From Planctomycetota bacterium (lineage in GTDB: Bacteria > Planctomycetota > UBA8108 > JACQVS01): DNA of 46,789 bases. The DNA is taken from contig JACQVS010000125.1 of assembly GCA_016209605.1 (NCBI GenBank), forward strand, positions 1 to 46,789, written 5' to 3'. Shown here in pieces: positions 15,846 to 24,574 of this stretch. The position numbers were made by a program, and so were the translations under genes. A model generated the notes under the pieces. It saw only the letters and a list, made by a program, of their open reading frames with translations. It did not search any database and was not told where the DNA came from. Position 1 is the first letter of the stretch. Each line of letters starts with the position of its first letter.

Positions 15846-16045
15846 TCCGCGCCCGCGATCCTACCGCCATGACGCCGGAGGAACGTCGAGCCGAGGTCGC
15901 CGGACTCCTGGCCACCGGCTACCTCCGGTCCCTGGCCGCGGGTCGCATTTCCAGGGAAAAGCCTTCCGCTGTCGCCGAGCGCATGGCTCCTTGTGTTCAA
16001 GTGGTTAACAGCCAAGAGAACACTCAAAGAAAGGAGACCGCATGA
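15842..16045 (+). CDS. Small hypothetical protein of the recombinase operon
   Basis: A 67-residue protein, overlapping both neighbours by ATGA (15842-15845 and 16042-16045), which supports its being translated. Residues 8-50 ('PTAMTPEERRAEVAGLLATGYLRSLAAGRISREKPSAVAER') form a short helical domain seen repeatedly beside DUF2924 and recombinase genes. The C-terminal 17 residues look unstructured. The biochemical function is unknown. Confidence 0.6.
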   Translation: MIRARDPTAMTPEERRAEVAGLLATGYLRSLAAGRISREKPSAVAERMAPCVQVVNSQENTQRKETA

Positions 16046-16509
16046 TGGACATCGCCAAGGAGATCGACAACCTCAGGCAGTTGAAGGTCCCGGAGCTCGT
16101 GGCCCGGTACGAGACGGTTTACGGCAAGCCGCCGCGGGTGAAGAACCGCGAGTGGCTGTGGAAGCGGATCGCCTGGAAGATCCAGGAGCAGCGTTTCGGC
16201 GGGCTCTCGGAAACGGCCAGGAAGCGGCTCGAGGAGCTTATCGCCGAGATCAAGCTGCCGGTTGGGGAGCAGAAACGGACCATATCGGGGAAGCTACGGG
16301 ATACCAGCAAGCCCGACGAGCCGGCGGTCGGCAGCACCATCAGCCGCCAGTGGCGGGGCCAGGAGATCCAGGCCAAGGTGGTTGAAGGCGGCTTCGAGTG
16401 GAACGGCGTCGTCTACCGCTCCCTCAGCGCCGTCGCTCAGGCCGTGACCGGCGCCCACTGGAACGGAAAGCTGTTTTTTGGCCTTGTCAGCAGGAAGAAG
16501 GCGAAATGA
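16042..16509 (+). CDS. DUF2924 family protein
   Basis: A 155-residue protein. 'QLKVPELVARYETVYGKPPRVKNREWLWKRIAWKIQEQRFGGLSETARKRLEEL' (residues 13-66) is the diagnostic DUF2924 N-terminal half. The C-terminal 'QWRGQEIQAKVVEGGFEWNGVVYRSLSAVAQAVTGAHWNGKLFFGL' is the family's second half, a small domain with the conserved G-x-x-Y-x-S-L-S-A-V-A-x-x-I/V-T-G-x-x-W-N-G pattern. DUF2924 genes nearly always sit directly upstream of a large serine recombinase, as here with an ATGA overlap, which suggests an accessory role in recombination or its control. Confidence 0.85.
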   Translation: MMDIAKEIDNLRQLKVPELVARYETVYGKPPRVKNREWLWKRIAWKIQEQRFGGLSETARKRLEELIAEIKLPVGEQKRTISGKLRDTSKPDEPAVGSTISRQWRGQEIQAKVVEGGFEWNGVVYRSLSAVAQAVTGAHWNGKLFFGLVSRKKAK

Positions 16510-18095
16510 CCCGATCCACTAAGAGCAACCGTGTTGCCAATGCCGACAATTCCCCAAAGGCCACCGTCCGCGTCGCCATCTACACCCGGAAGTCCGATGA
16601 CGATGGCCTGGAGCAGGAATTTAACTCCCTCGATGCCCAAAGGGAGGCCGTGGAGGCCTACGTTTTGAGCCAACGCGGGGAAGGCTGGGTGGCTCTGCCG
16701 GATCACTATGATGACGGCGGCTACAGCGGGAAAAACACCGTCCGGCCCGGGTTTCAGCGGTTGCTCCAGGACCTCGAGGCGGGGAAGGTCGACGTGGTGG
16801 CGGTTTACAAAATCGACCGGCTCTCCCGCAGCCTCATCGATTTCGTCCAGATCATGCAGCTCTTTGAGCAGCACGGTGTCTCTTTCGTCAGCGTCACCCA
16901 GCGCTTCGACACCAGCTCGAGCATGGGGCAGCTGATGTTGAACATCCTCATGTCCTTCGCCCAGTTTGAGCGGCAGGTGATCAGCGAGCGAACCAGGGAC
17001 AAGATGCGCGCCACCAGGCGAAGGGGCCTCTGGACTGGCGGCGCCGTGCCGTTGGGGTACAACCTGGTCGAGAAGAAGCTCGTCCTGAACCCCACCGAGG
17101 CTGACCAGGTCCGCGAGATTTTCAAGCTTTACCTGGACCTTGGCAGCATCCTCCTGGTCGCCCAGGAACTCACCCGCCGTGGCTGGAAGACAAAGAGCTG
17201 GACCATACAGAATGGCGAAATGAAGCCCGGCCGGGATTTCGACAAGCACCTGGTGCGGAACCTCCTCGGGAATCCCGTCTACGTGGGCCAGGTTAAGCTT
17301 CATGGCGAACTTTTCCCCGGCGCCCAGGAGGCTATCATCCCCGAGGAAACCTGGAACGCCGTCCAGCACCTGCTTCGGAATAACACCCGGGTGCGGTACC
17401 GGCACCCCAGCGAGAACGTCACCGCCATCCTCCAGGGGCTCATCCGCTGCGCCAGTTGCGGGTCGGCGATGAGCCCGAACGCGGCCAGGAAGGGGAACCG
17501 GATTTACCCCTATTATTGCTGCCAAACATTGATGAAGCGTGGAGCTGACGCCTGCCCTGGCAGCCGCGTCCCCGCCGGCGACATGGAGCACTACGTCCTC
17601 GACCACATCCGTTCCGTTGGAAGAGACCCGAAGCTTTTGTCGGCGACCATCAAGGCCGCGAAGAAGGAAATCGTGGCCAGGAAGCCGGAACTTGAAGCCG
17701 AGCTTCGCCGGCTGGATAAGGAGAAGCAGAAGCTCAGCAGCCAGCGGAAAAATCTGCTGGATGCTATCGAAGGGGGCGGCGCTGGGAAGCCAGCCATTCT
17801 CGAGCGGCTGGGCGATGTTGACACGGCGCTCAACAAGGCCCAGGACCGCACCGAGGGGATCGGGGGCGAGCTGGCCGCCATCGACAACCGGGTCATCGAC
17901 GAGGCCGACTTGAGAAAGGCTCTCACCACCTTCGATCCGATCTGGGATGCGCTGCTGCCGGCCGAGAAGGCAAGGGTGCTGCAGCTCCTGATCGAGCAGG
18001 TGACCTACGATGCCAAGGCCGACGAGGTGGCCATCACCTTCCGGCCCGGCGGCGTCCGGATGCTGGCGAAAGACGAAAGGAGCGAGTCGGCATGA
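16506..18095 (+). CDS. Large serine recombinase
   Basis: A 529-residue integrase of the resolvase/invertase superfamily. The catalytic domain (20-165) contains the nucleophile Ser30 in 'YTRKSDDDG', 'SLDAQR', and 'YKIDRLSRSLIDF'. It is followed by the recombinase domain (about 190-290, 'VPLGYNL...ILLVAQELTRRGW'), and a zinc-ribbon ('CASCG' ... 'YYCC' ... 'CPG', about 318-357). A coiled coil at about 395-470 (KPELEAELRRLDKEKQKLSSQRKNL) completes the layout typical of large serine integrases. All parts are intact. ATG 16506 overlaps the DUF2924 stop as ATGA and its own stop overlaps the next gene. Being near the right end of the element suggests it catalyses integration with an att site close to 18.5 kb. 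Confidence 0.93.
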   Translation: MTRSTKSNRVANADNSPKATVRVAIYTRKSDDDGLEQEFNSLDAQREAVEAYVLSQRGEGWVALPDHYDDGGYSGKNTVRPGFQRLLQDLEAGKVDVVAVYKIDRLSRSLIDFVQIMQLFEQHGVSFVSVTQRFDTSSSMGQLMLNILMSFAQFERQVISERTRDKMRATRRRGLWTGGAVPLGYNLVEKKLVLNPTEADQVREIFKLYLDLGSILLVAQELTRRGWKTKSWTIQNGEMKPGRDFDKHLVRNLLGNPVYVGQVKLHGELFPGAQEAIIPEETWNAVQHLLRNNTRVRYRHPSENVTAILQGLIRCASCGSAMSPNAARKGNRIYPYYCCQTLMKRGADACPGSRVPAGDMEHYVLDHIRSVGRDPKLLSATIKAAKKEIVARKPELEAELRRLDKEKQKLSSQRKNLLDAIEGGGAGKPAILERLGDVDTALNKAQDRTEGIGGELAAIDNRVIDEADLRKALTTFDPIWDALLPAEKARVLQLLIEQVTYDAKADEVAITFRPGGVRMLAKDERSESA

Positions 18096-18484
18096 ACGAT
18101 TTGACGGTCAAGTTCAAAGTCAATTTCCGAAAGGTGTGCTGGAGGAGAAAAGAACCGGCAACAACCAGCCAGCATACCCCCAAGGAGGCAACGCCATCCA
18201 AAGCCACAGCTATCGCCGCCAAACCCGGGGCCACCCCGATCGCCCGGATGCTGGCGCTGGCCTACTACGTCGAGAGGCAGGTGGAGGCGGGGGCCATCAG
18301 GGACTACGCCTCGGCAGCGCGATGGTTGGGGATCAGTCGGGCGCGGATGACGCAGGTGATGAATCTGCTGAACTTGCCAGTTCCCCTCCAGGAAACCATC
18401 CTGGCTGGTGGAAAAGACCTGAGCGAGCGGCAGATCAGGAAGCTGCACGTCCCCCAGTGGGGGCACACCAAGCTGGGAGAATAA
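18092..18484 (+). CDS. HTH protein downstream of the serine recombinase
   Basis: A 130-residue protein joined to the recombinase by ATGA. A basic disordered first 50 residues precede 'LAYYVERQVEAGAIRDYASAARWLGISRARMTQVMNLLNLPVPLQETIL' (residues 54-102), a helix-turn-helix with the 'GISRARxTQ(V/I)xxLLxLxP' signature, similar to ParB/KorB-type HTH domains, and then 'LSERQIRKL'. The same gene follows serine recombinases in many element loci. It could act as a directionality or regulatory factor; this is inferred from context. Confidence 0.75.
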   Translation: MNDLTVKFKVNFRKVCWRRKEPATTSQHTPKEATPSKATAIAAKPGATPIARMLALAYYVERQVEAGAIRDYASAARWLGISRARMTQVMNLLNLPVPLQETILAGGKDLSERQIRKLHVPQWGHTKLGE

Positions 18485-18550
18485 GCAAGCAACCGGATGC
18501 CAACACTGCCGGGATTCACGGTATGCCGTCCATCCTGGCTGAGCTCGGTG

Positions 18551-19168
18551 TCAAATTCCAGGCTCAAGGACATTCTTGAGCCGCTTCCGGGGATCGTCGA
18601 AGTGGATTTCCTCCGCCTCGAATTCCTCCGGATCGAACTCCCCGCCGACCCACTCTAAAAGCTCCTCGTGCCGCTCGTGCTTCGGGTCTTTGATGGCCTC
18701 GAGAAATTCTTCATACCCCCTCACCCCGCCGACATCCTCCGGTGGACAGGCCCTGCTGCCGCCCAGGCAGACGGGGTATTTGACACCTTTCTCCAGCGGC
18801 AGGATCTTCTCCAGGACTACGGCGTGCTCCCAGCTGTCGCCAAAGTCGTAGAGGTAGCGGGAGTTCTTATTCGCCGGGGAGAAATATTTGGAAATGGCGC
18901 GCTCCCAGCCAGGGAGAATCTCATTCCCAAAGGCATCGTCAAAGTCATCGTCCGACGGAATCCCGACCGCCTCTTGGTCGCCGGTTTTGGGATTGACGAT
19001 ATCGAACTCGTGGAGGTGGGAGTCGGTCCAGCCCATGGCGTCCTGGATCGCCACGTGGAGGTTCCAGAAGGTGAAGGTCTCCGGCACCTGGATCCGCCGC
19101 CAGATAGCGGGTTTTACCCCCTTGAGGGTGATTTTGAATTGGTAGACGTTTTTGGACTTTGGCTTCAT
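18551..19168 (-). CDS. Plasmid pRiA4b ORF-3-like protein
   Basis: A 205-residue protein with GGGGAG three bases before ATG 19168. 'YQFKITLKGVKPAIWRRIQVPETFTFWNLHVAIQDAMGWTDSHLHEFDI' (residues 9-57), then 'YDFGDSWEHAVVLE', 'PVCLGGSRACPPEDVGGVRGYEEFLEAI' and a terminal 'FDPEEFEAEEIHFDDPRKRLK' match the pRiA4b ORF-3 family closely in order and length. The CPPEDVGG motif and neighbouring His/Asp residues suggest a metal site. The molecular function is unknown; the family is common on plasmids and in accessory regions. It is convergent with the element's last gene. Confidence 0.9.
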   Translation of the reverse strand: MKPKSKNVYQFKITLKGVKPAIWRRIQVPETFTFWNLHVAIQDAMGWTDSHLHEFDIVNPKTGDQEAVGIPSDDDFDDAFGNEILPGWERAISKYFSPANKNSRYLYDFGDSWEHAVVLEKILPLEKGVKYPVCLGGSRACPPEDVGGVRGYEEFLEAIKDPKHERHEELLEWVGGEFDPEEFEAEEIHFDDPRKRLKNVLEPGI

Positions 19169-19477
19169 GACTCCCCCTATCGCCAGAGAAAACCGTAGAC
19201 GTTTGGTAATGTGAAAATCACTGGCCGCATTTTATCATGCTCTCTATTCTGTTCACCACCGAGAAAAGTTCGAACCATCAGGTCCGGGTGCCTATTCCTA
19301 CCGTTCGCTGTTAACCATCTCTGCTCTCGGAGAGGGGGAGAGCAATTTTGGCCAAAAAAGCGTTCTGGACTTGAACCGGGCGGGGTGATGGTGAAGGGCG
19401 GGAGAGTAACCGGCGCGCGATGGCGTTAGCGCAGGTGTTGCTTGGGTTTGGAGTTACGGCTGGAGCTAAATAAAGAC

Positions 19478-19507
19478 CAAGCCCCCAGATGCTGGGCCAG
19501 GGGCTTG
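19478..19507 (-). terminator. Terminator of tRNA-Asn
   Basis: On the minus strand CAAGCCCC (complement of 19500-19507) and GGGGCTTG (complement of 19478-19485) form an 8-bp stem 16 nt past the tRNA 3' end, followed by GTCTTTATTT, a T-rich tract. Confidence 0.6.
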
Positions 19508-19522
19508 ATCGTTGGAAAACTG

Positions 19523-19598
19523 TGGCTCCCCCGCTTGGACTTGAACCAAGAACACACCGGTTAACAGCCGGTTACTCTACCAGTTGAGCTACGGGGGA
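19523..19598 (-). tRNA. tRNA-Asn (anticodon GTT)
   Basis: A 76-nt cloverleaf on the minus strand. The acceptor stem is TCCCCCG/CGGGGGA, with D arm GCTC...GAGT. The anticodon stem ACCGG/CCGGT holds loop CTGTTAA, so positions 34-36 are GTT (Asn). The variable loop is five bases, and the T arm is CTTGG-TTCAAGT-CCAAG. The discriminator G and the 3' CCA are encoded in the DNA (19523-19526). A near-consensus promoter lies upstream and a terminator downstream. It lies 1 kb from the serine-recombinase end of the element, but I found no tRNA fragment at the element's other side. Confidence 0.97.
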
Positions 19599-19656
19599 AC
19601 GGGCTGTCAATAGGTTGTGAACGCCGCGGCAAGGCGCCGTTCAGGTAAAGGCGGTA

Positions 19657-19684
19657 ATTATAAGGCTGGAAAAGGGATAGTCAA
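19657..19684 (-). promoter_or_regulatory. Sigma-70 promoter for tRNA-Asn
   Basis: On the minus strand: TTGACT (complement of 19679-19684), a 16-nt spacer, TATAAT (complement of 19657-19662). Transcription would start about 50 nt before the mature tRNA. Apart from this promoter, 19599-20427 holds only an AT-rich palindrome near 19823-19846 (AATAAAT/ATTTATT) and no gene I can support. Confidence 0.75.
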
Positions 19685-20427
19685 GCCGGCGGTCTACCTT
19701 TCCGCCTTTCTGCCTTCTTTTGGCCGGCCCTCGAGGGCGCCGTTTTTGCCGATTCAAGGCGCTTGGGGAAGCCACTGGCATGGGACGTGCATTTTCGTTC
19801 CACCAGTCCAAAACCGCAGAAAATGAATAAATATTTTAAAATTTATTGTTGACATTAATTTGATTATAGGAAATATTACTGGCCAGTCTTTCGCCGGGCG
19901 AGTCGTTCGCCGGCCGGCCATCGCTCCGGCCACGAACCGTCGGCCGAAAAGCATGGACGAAAGGTTTTAATGACGAGAATAGAACATGGAGCGGCGTTCC
20001 TCTCTTTCACACCTTCCCACTCCCTACTATTTCTACCCCCTCAGGAACGCCCTCCTTTTATCTTGCCCATGATTTCCTCGAAGCATCCGGGGAATTTTTG
20101 AAACCCACCCGCCTCCTGGCCTCCCTGAATGATGGTATTTCCGGAGGAGACTCGCTGGAATCCACGGAGGATGTGGGGAAGGCTCCTTCCCGGTTCTGCA
20201 GAGATCTCCTCCGGTTTGTTCCAAAAATTTACCGTTCTTATTTGACTTTCCCATCCCTTCGGCTACCATTGCCCTCCCTTGCCTTCCCCACGCTTGAAAT
20301 CTGTCGTTAATTTCATTTGAGTCATCGCCTCCGGGCCGGTGGAACTGCTTTTGCCACGCCGCCAGCGCCGGGATTTCCGAACCTTCCCCTCGGGAAGTTG
20401 ACTTTGAGAGATGAAAGGACTCTGGTG

Positions 20428-22116
20428 ATGGGACATTCACTTTCATCAAAAACAGCCGTTCAGCCTCACAGCGGCCCCGAAGGCGCATCATTCCAAAAAC
20501 CCGGCCATCCAGCCCCCGAGGCCGCTGCTTCCAGCATTGATCCGGAAGCTTTTTTAAAGCTTCTCAGCGAATCGGAGGCTTCTTTGGAGTCAGTTCTCGA
20601 TCACCTCCTTTCAGCCACCGGCGCCTCTTTCGGGCTGTACCTGACGCTGTCCAGCCGCAGCGGCGACGAAGCGGAGATCCTTGACCTCCTCGGCCGTACC
20701 CGCCATCGCAAACCCATCCTCCATCCCCGCCGCCTCCTCACCGGCAATCTGGAAACAGCCTTACGGAATCATCAGTTGGCTATCCAAACCGGCCTGGACC
20801 GACCCGGAAAACCGACCTGGCAAGTTGGAGTCTTCTTCGGGTCAACCCTCCCTGCCAGCCAGGCCAGCTTGGACAGCTGCCTTCTCTTTGGAGGGAACAA
20901 AATCCATCTGGCTCCCGCCTTCAAAGCCGATCCTCACGCCCTCGTACCTTATCTTTCTCAGGCCGGCTCCTGGTGCAAGCTGGCATGGACCATGAGGCAG
21001 AAAACCATCGGTTGCGCCGCACTCACGACTCCGGATGCTTCTGCTTCCCATCCGTTGATCCGCGCCGGCGGCCATCTCGATCCCCGCTTTTCAGAAATCA
21101 TCGCCGCCAGCAAGCCCATGAGAGACATTCTCGAAAACGTCATTCAAATCGCTCCCACCGACGCCGCCGTGCTCATCGAAGGAGAAAGCGGCACCGGCAA
21201 GGAGCTGATCGCCAAGGCCGTCCATAAGCTCAGCGCGCGAAGAAACGGCCCCTTCCTCACGGAAAACTGCGCCGCTGTTCCGGCAAGCCTCCTCGAGTCG
21301 GAGTTCTTCGGAGTGGAGCGGGGAGCCTTCACCGGCGCCTCGGCCTCGAAGCCCGGCATCTTCGAGAGGGCCAGCGGCGGCACCTTGTTCCTCGATGAAA
21401 TCGCCGAGATGGACCTGGCCCTGCAAGCCAAGCTCCTGCGGGTCCTGCAGGAGCGGGAAGTACGGCGGGTAGGGGGAAGGGAGACCTTGCCGGTCGACTT
21501 CCGGTTGATCTCCGCCACCAACCGCAAGCTTGAAGATGAAGTCGCCAGGCACCGCTTCCGCCTCGACCTGCACTACCGCCTGGAAGTGGTCAAGATCTTC
21601 GTTCCCCCTCTCCGCCATCGCACGGAAGACCTCCCCCACTTGTGCCGGCACTTCTTGAAGTTGCACGCCGAGCGCCTGGGCGTTCAAGCCCCGGCGCTCC
21701 ATCCGGAAACCTTGAACCTGTTGAAGATCTACAGCTGGCCTGGCAATATCCGGGAGCTTCAGAACGAAATTTGGCGGGCGGTGGTTCTGGGATACTCGCC
21801 TATCCTGCCGCATCACCTCTCCGAAAAAATCCGCTCCCTCCAGACAGCCCTGGACTCGCAAATGATCCTGCCGGAAGACTTGAACCTGGATGACGCCGAA
21901 AAAGAGATCCTGGGCACCATCATCCGCACCGCCCTCCGCCGCACCGGCGGCAACTGCGCCGAAGCGGCCCGACTGCTGGGGATACCGCGCACCAACCTCT
22001 ACCGGAAGATGGCTCGCTACGGCATCAAGGGCGATCGCGCCCTGACCGAACCGCTCCAGCCGCTGGCGAAGGTTTTCGCTCGCTTCCGCTTCTTTGACCG
22101 CCCCTGGACCTCCTGA
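20428..22116 (+). CDS. Sigma-54-dependent transcriptional activator
   Basis: A 562-residue enhancer-binding protein. Residues 40-200 form a GAF-like sensory domain. Residues 217-450 are the AAA+ domain: Walker A GESGTGKE (252-259), the sigma-54-contacting GAFTGA (299-304) and Walker B GTLFLDE (318-324). 'FRLDLHYRLEV' near 377-387 carries the arginine finger region. The Fis-type HTH is at about 495-533 ('TGGNCAEAARLLGIPRTNLYRKMARYGI'). ATG 20428 is chosen by AAAGGA upstream and by loss of protein-like character before it. The C-terminal 30 residues are unusual for the family. Its target genes are not evident here; the region before it shows no clear -24/-12 site. Confidence 0.88.
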   Translation: MGHSLSSKTAVQPHSGPEGASFQKPGHPAPEAAASSIDPEAFLKLLSESEASLESVLDHLLSATGASFGLYLTLSSRSGDEAEILDLLGRTRHRKPILHPRRLLTGNLETALRNHQLAIQTGLDRPGKPTWQVGVFFGSTLPASQASLDSCLLFGGNKIHLAPAFKADPHALVPYLSQAGSWCKLAWTMRQKTIGCAALTTPDASASHPLIRAGGHLDPRFSEIIAASKPMRDILENVIQIAPTDAAVLIEGESGTGKELIAKAVHKLSARRNGPFLTENCAAVPASLLESEFFGVERGAFTGASASKPGIFERASGGTLFLDEIAEMDLALQAKLLRVLQEREVRRVGGRETLPVDFRLISATNRKLEDEVARHRFRLDLHYRLEVVKIFVPPLRHRTEDLPHLCRHFLKLHAERLGVQAPALHPETLNLLKIYSWPGNIRELQNEIWRAVVLGYSPILPHHLSEKIRSLQTALDSQMILPEDLNLDDAEKEILGTIIRTALRRTGGNCAEAARLLGIPRTNLYRKMARYGIKGDRALTEPLQPLAKVFARFRFFDRPWTS

Positions 22117-22154
22117 CGCCGCCCCGGCCTGAAGCGATTCGAGAAGCATCCCTT

Positions 22155-23927
22155 TCACCGCACCTTGAAGACCAAGGGGAGCAGCGCCAGCCGGTGCCGA
22201 CCGTTCGTGAGGCCAAGCGCCTCGAGGCTCTTCAAGACCTCGGACGGTTTTATGGCGAGAATTCCGCCCTCGGAGCGAGCGCCCGCCAACCTCAGCATTC
22301 TGGAGTTCTCCTCCCCGGCGCTGAGGAGTTCCAGAAGGCCTTTCTCCGGCGGGAAGATGACGGGCTCTCCCGCCTCGGCGGGATCGATTCCCGCCAGCCC
22401 GCACGCGGACTTGAGAGACTCATCCAGCCCTCCCAGGCCATCGATCAGGCCGAGAGCCATCGCCTCGCGACCGGTCCATACCCGCCCTTGCGCGGCGCGC
22501 TCGGCTTCTTCAAAGCTCTTCTTCCGGCCTTCGGCCACCCGCTGCACGAAAAGTTGATATCCCTCTTTGAGCAGCCCCTCGAGAACTTTCCGTTCCTCCT
22601 CGCTGAACTTCCGGTGAAACCCTTCCATCTCGGCATGGGCGCCGCGGGAGACGGTTTCAACCGCCACTTTTTTTTCCTTGAGCAGATCCTCCACCACGAG
22701 CTTGCCGCCGAAAATTCCGATCGAGCCGGTGATCGTGCCGCCATGAGCCAGCGCCCGGTCCGCCGCCGCGGCAATGTAGTACCCGCCCGAGGCGGCCGTT
22801 TCCCCCATGCTGGCCACCACCGGCTTCTGGTCGTGAGTCAAGCGGATTTCCCTCCAGATGGCCTCGGCCGCGGAGAGGGTGCCGCCGGGACTGTCGATCC
22901 GCACGATCACGGCCTTGATCTTCGAATCCTCGCGGGCGGCGCGAAGCGCCTCCCGGACGCGGTCCGCTCCCGCCAGGCGCCCCAGCCAGTGAATGCCGGA
23001 CCCCTGGCGGTCGACCAGCAGTCCCTGAACATGGACCAGGCCGATCTGCCCCTCCCTGAAGGAGCTGGTGCGCTTGACATAATCCCCCACGCTCAGCTCT
23101 TCAGCGGCCGCTCCGCCGCAGCGAGCGGTGATGAGTCCAGGAATCTCGTCACGGTAAACCAGCTGATCGACCAGGCCTTCCTTGAGCGCCCGCTCCGAAG
23201 AAAAAGGGCCGCTGTCAATCAGCGCCCGCACCCGGTCTTCCGGCAGCTTCCTTGCGGCCGCTATGGCTTCGATGAGAGTCTTGTAAAGCGCCTCGATGTT
23301 GGCCTCCAAGGCCTCTTTCAATTTGGACGAAGCGCTCGAGCCGGTCAGCTCCTCGAAAGCCCCCTTGTATTCCCCCACACGCAGCATGTCGGCCTCGATG
23401 CCGTACCGCCGCAAGGATTCGCCGATGAAATAAGCCTGCAGCTCAAGCCCCACCAAGGACAGCTCGCTGACCCGCTCGAGGTAAATCGTGTCCGCCGCCG
23501 CGGCCAGGAAATAGCCCAGAGTGTCGGGCGACTCGAGGACGCTCACCACGAACCTCCCTTTCTCCTTGAACCGGCCCAGCATGGCCCGAAGCTCCTCCAC
23601 TCGGCCGAATCCTATCTCCGGAGCGCCCACACGCAGGAGTAGCCCCTTCACCCGCGGATCGCCTTCGGCGCGATGAAGCGCCCTGGAAATCGAAACCAGG
23701 TCCTCCTCTCCGCCGCCGAAGAGGTAATCGGCAAGCTGCGTCTTCGAGCGCTCGGCCACCCCATCGAGGAGGTCGAGGACGAGAACCGCACGCTCCGGGA
23801 CCTCCGGCACCATGAACCAGGAACGCCACAGCCAGATTGCCGCCCCGATAAAAAGCAAGAACAGAAACCAGCGGAACCAGCGCACCGGCTTTCTGGCCGG
23901 CGGCGGGGAACTTGATGTTTGGGTCAT
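22155..23927 (-). CDS. sppA: Signal peptide peptidase SppA (long form)
   Basis: A 590-residue inner-membrane serine protease that degrades signal peptides cleaved from exported proteins. One N-terminal anchor (WFRWFLFLLFIGAAIWLW, about 17-34) precedes two tandem ClpP/crotonase-like domains. The catalytic Lys is K188 in the first domain ('RVGEYKGAFEEL') and the nucleophile is S380 in the second ('ETAASGGYYIAAAAD'), the Ser-Lys dyad of the 67K-type enzyme. 'VRIDSPGG' is also present. Length and order match the two-domain form. It is the last gene of the minus-strand run and follows hpt by 27 nt. It is convergent with the sigma-54 activator, 38 nt apart. Confidence 0.92.
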   Translation of the reverse strand: MTQTSSSPPPARKPVRWFRWFLFLLFIGAAIWLWRSWFMVPEVPERAVLVLDLLDGVAERSKTQLADYLFGGGEEDLVSISRALHRAEGDPRVKGLLLRVGAPEIGFGRVEELRAMLGRFKEKGRFVVSVLESPDTLGYFLAAAADTIYLERVSELSLVGLELQAYFIGESLRRYGIEADMLRVGEYKGAFEELTGSSASSKLKEALEANIEALYKTLIEAIAAARKLPEDRVRALIDSGPFSSERALKEGLVDQLVYRDEIPGLITARCGGAAAEELSVGDYVKRTSSFREGQIGLVHVQGLLVDRQGSGIHWLGRLAGADRVREALRAAREDSKIKAVIVRIDSPGGTLSAAEAIWREIRLTHDQKPVVASMGETAASGGYYIAAAADRALAHGGTITGSIGIFGGKLVVEDLLKEKKVAVETVSRGAHAEMEGFHRKFSEEERKVLEGLLKEGYQLFVQRVAEGRKKSFEEAERAAQGRVWTGREAMALGLIDGLGGLDESLKSACGLAGIDPAEAGEPVIFPPEKGLLELLSAGEENSRMLRLAGARSEGGILAIKPSEVLKSLEALGLTNGRHRLALLPLVFKVR

Positions 23928-23954
23928 GACCTTTTGATCCTCGAATCTTTGCGG

Positions 23955-24503
23955 TTACGGCTCCTTCATGCTCTTGGGCAGGATGCCGAGATAGGGCAGA
24001 TCCCGGAAGCGGCCGGCGTAGTCAAGGCCGTAGCCGACGACGAAGTGATTGGGGATGGTGAAGCCCAGGTAGTCGATGGGGGTCAGCTTGATGGTGTTTT
24101 CCGGCTTTTGAAGAAGCGCGCAGACGGCCAGAGACTCCGGCTGGCGGGCCAGCAAATTGGCCTTGAGATAATCCACGGTGAGGCCGGTGTCGACGATGTC
24201 CTCCACCAGGATGACCGAACGGTTGGCTATGGGAATCGTCAGATCGAGAAGAATCTTGACCTCTCCCGAGGTCACCAGGTTCTTTCCGTAGCTCGAAATC
24301 CGCAAAAAATCGACCGCCAGCGGCATGCGCAACTGCCGGATCAGGTCGGCCATGAAGACGAAGGCCCCTTGCAGGACACCCACCAGGACCGGACACTTGC
24401 CCAGGTAATTCCGGCGGATCTCCTCGGCCAGCTCTTTCACCCGTTTCTGGATCTGCTCCTCCGGAATGAGAACGGTGATTTCTTCCTGCGGCGCCATATT
24501 CAT
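23955..24503 (-). CDS. hpt: Hypoxanthine phosphoribosyltransferase
   Basis: A 182-residue purine-salvage enzyme that makes IMP or GMP from hypoxanthine or guanine and PRPP. The PRPP motif 'VILVEDIVDTGLT' is intact. The family blocks 'VLVGVLQGAFVFMADLIRQL', 'VDFLRISSYG' and 'FVVGYGLDYAGRFRDLPYLGIL' are all present in the right order, and the size is typical. ATG 24503 is supported by GAGG five bases upstream; a GTG at 24539 would add 12 residues but has no ribosome site. It lies downstream of phoR and could be co-transcribed. Confidence 0.94.
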   Translation of the reverse strand: MNMAPQEEITVLIPEEQIQKRVKELAEEIRRNYLGKCPVLVGVLQGAFVFMADLIRQLRMPLAVDFLRISSYGKNLVTSGEVKILLDLTIPIANRSVILVEDIVDTGLTVDYLKANLLARQPESLAVCALLQKPENTIKLTPIDYLGFTIPNHFVVGYGLDYAGRFRDLPYLGILPKSMKEP

Positions 24504-24574
24504 GAACCTCGGATCGGATTTTTTCTCAGATTCTGCCACAGCCGGGCTCGGGCGGTGAGAAAAAAATCGGAGGT

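Noticed and set aside
16437..17606. Long minus-strand frame opposite the serine recombinase
   Set aside because: Antisense shadow of a gene with intact catalytic motifs; typical of high-GC coding DNA.
18561..18582. GGCTCAAG-6-CTTGAGCC inverted repeat as terminator between convergent genes
   Set aside because: It lies inside the coding end of the pRiA4b-like gene and has no T-tract; it may be chance.
19523..19598. tRNA-Asn as the element's attachment site
   Set aside because: No duplicate of the tRNA 3' end was seen near the left side, and large serine integrases rarely use tRNA genes.
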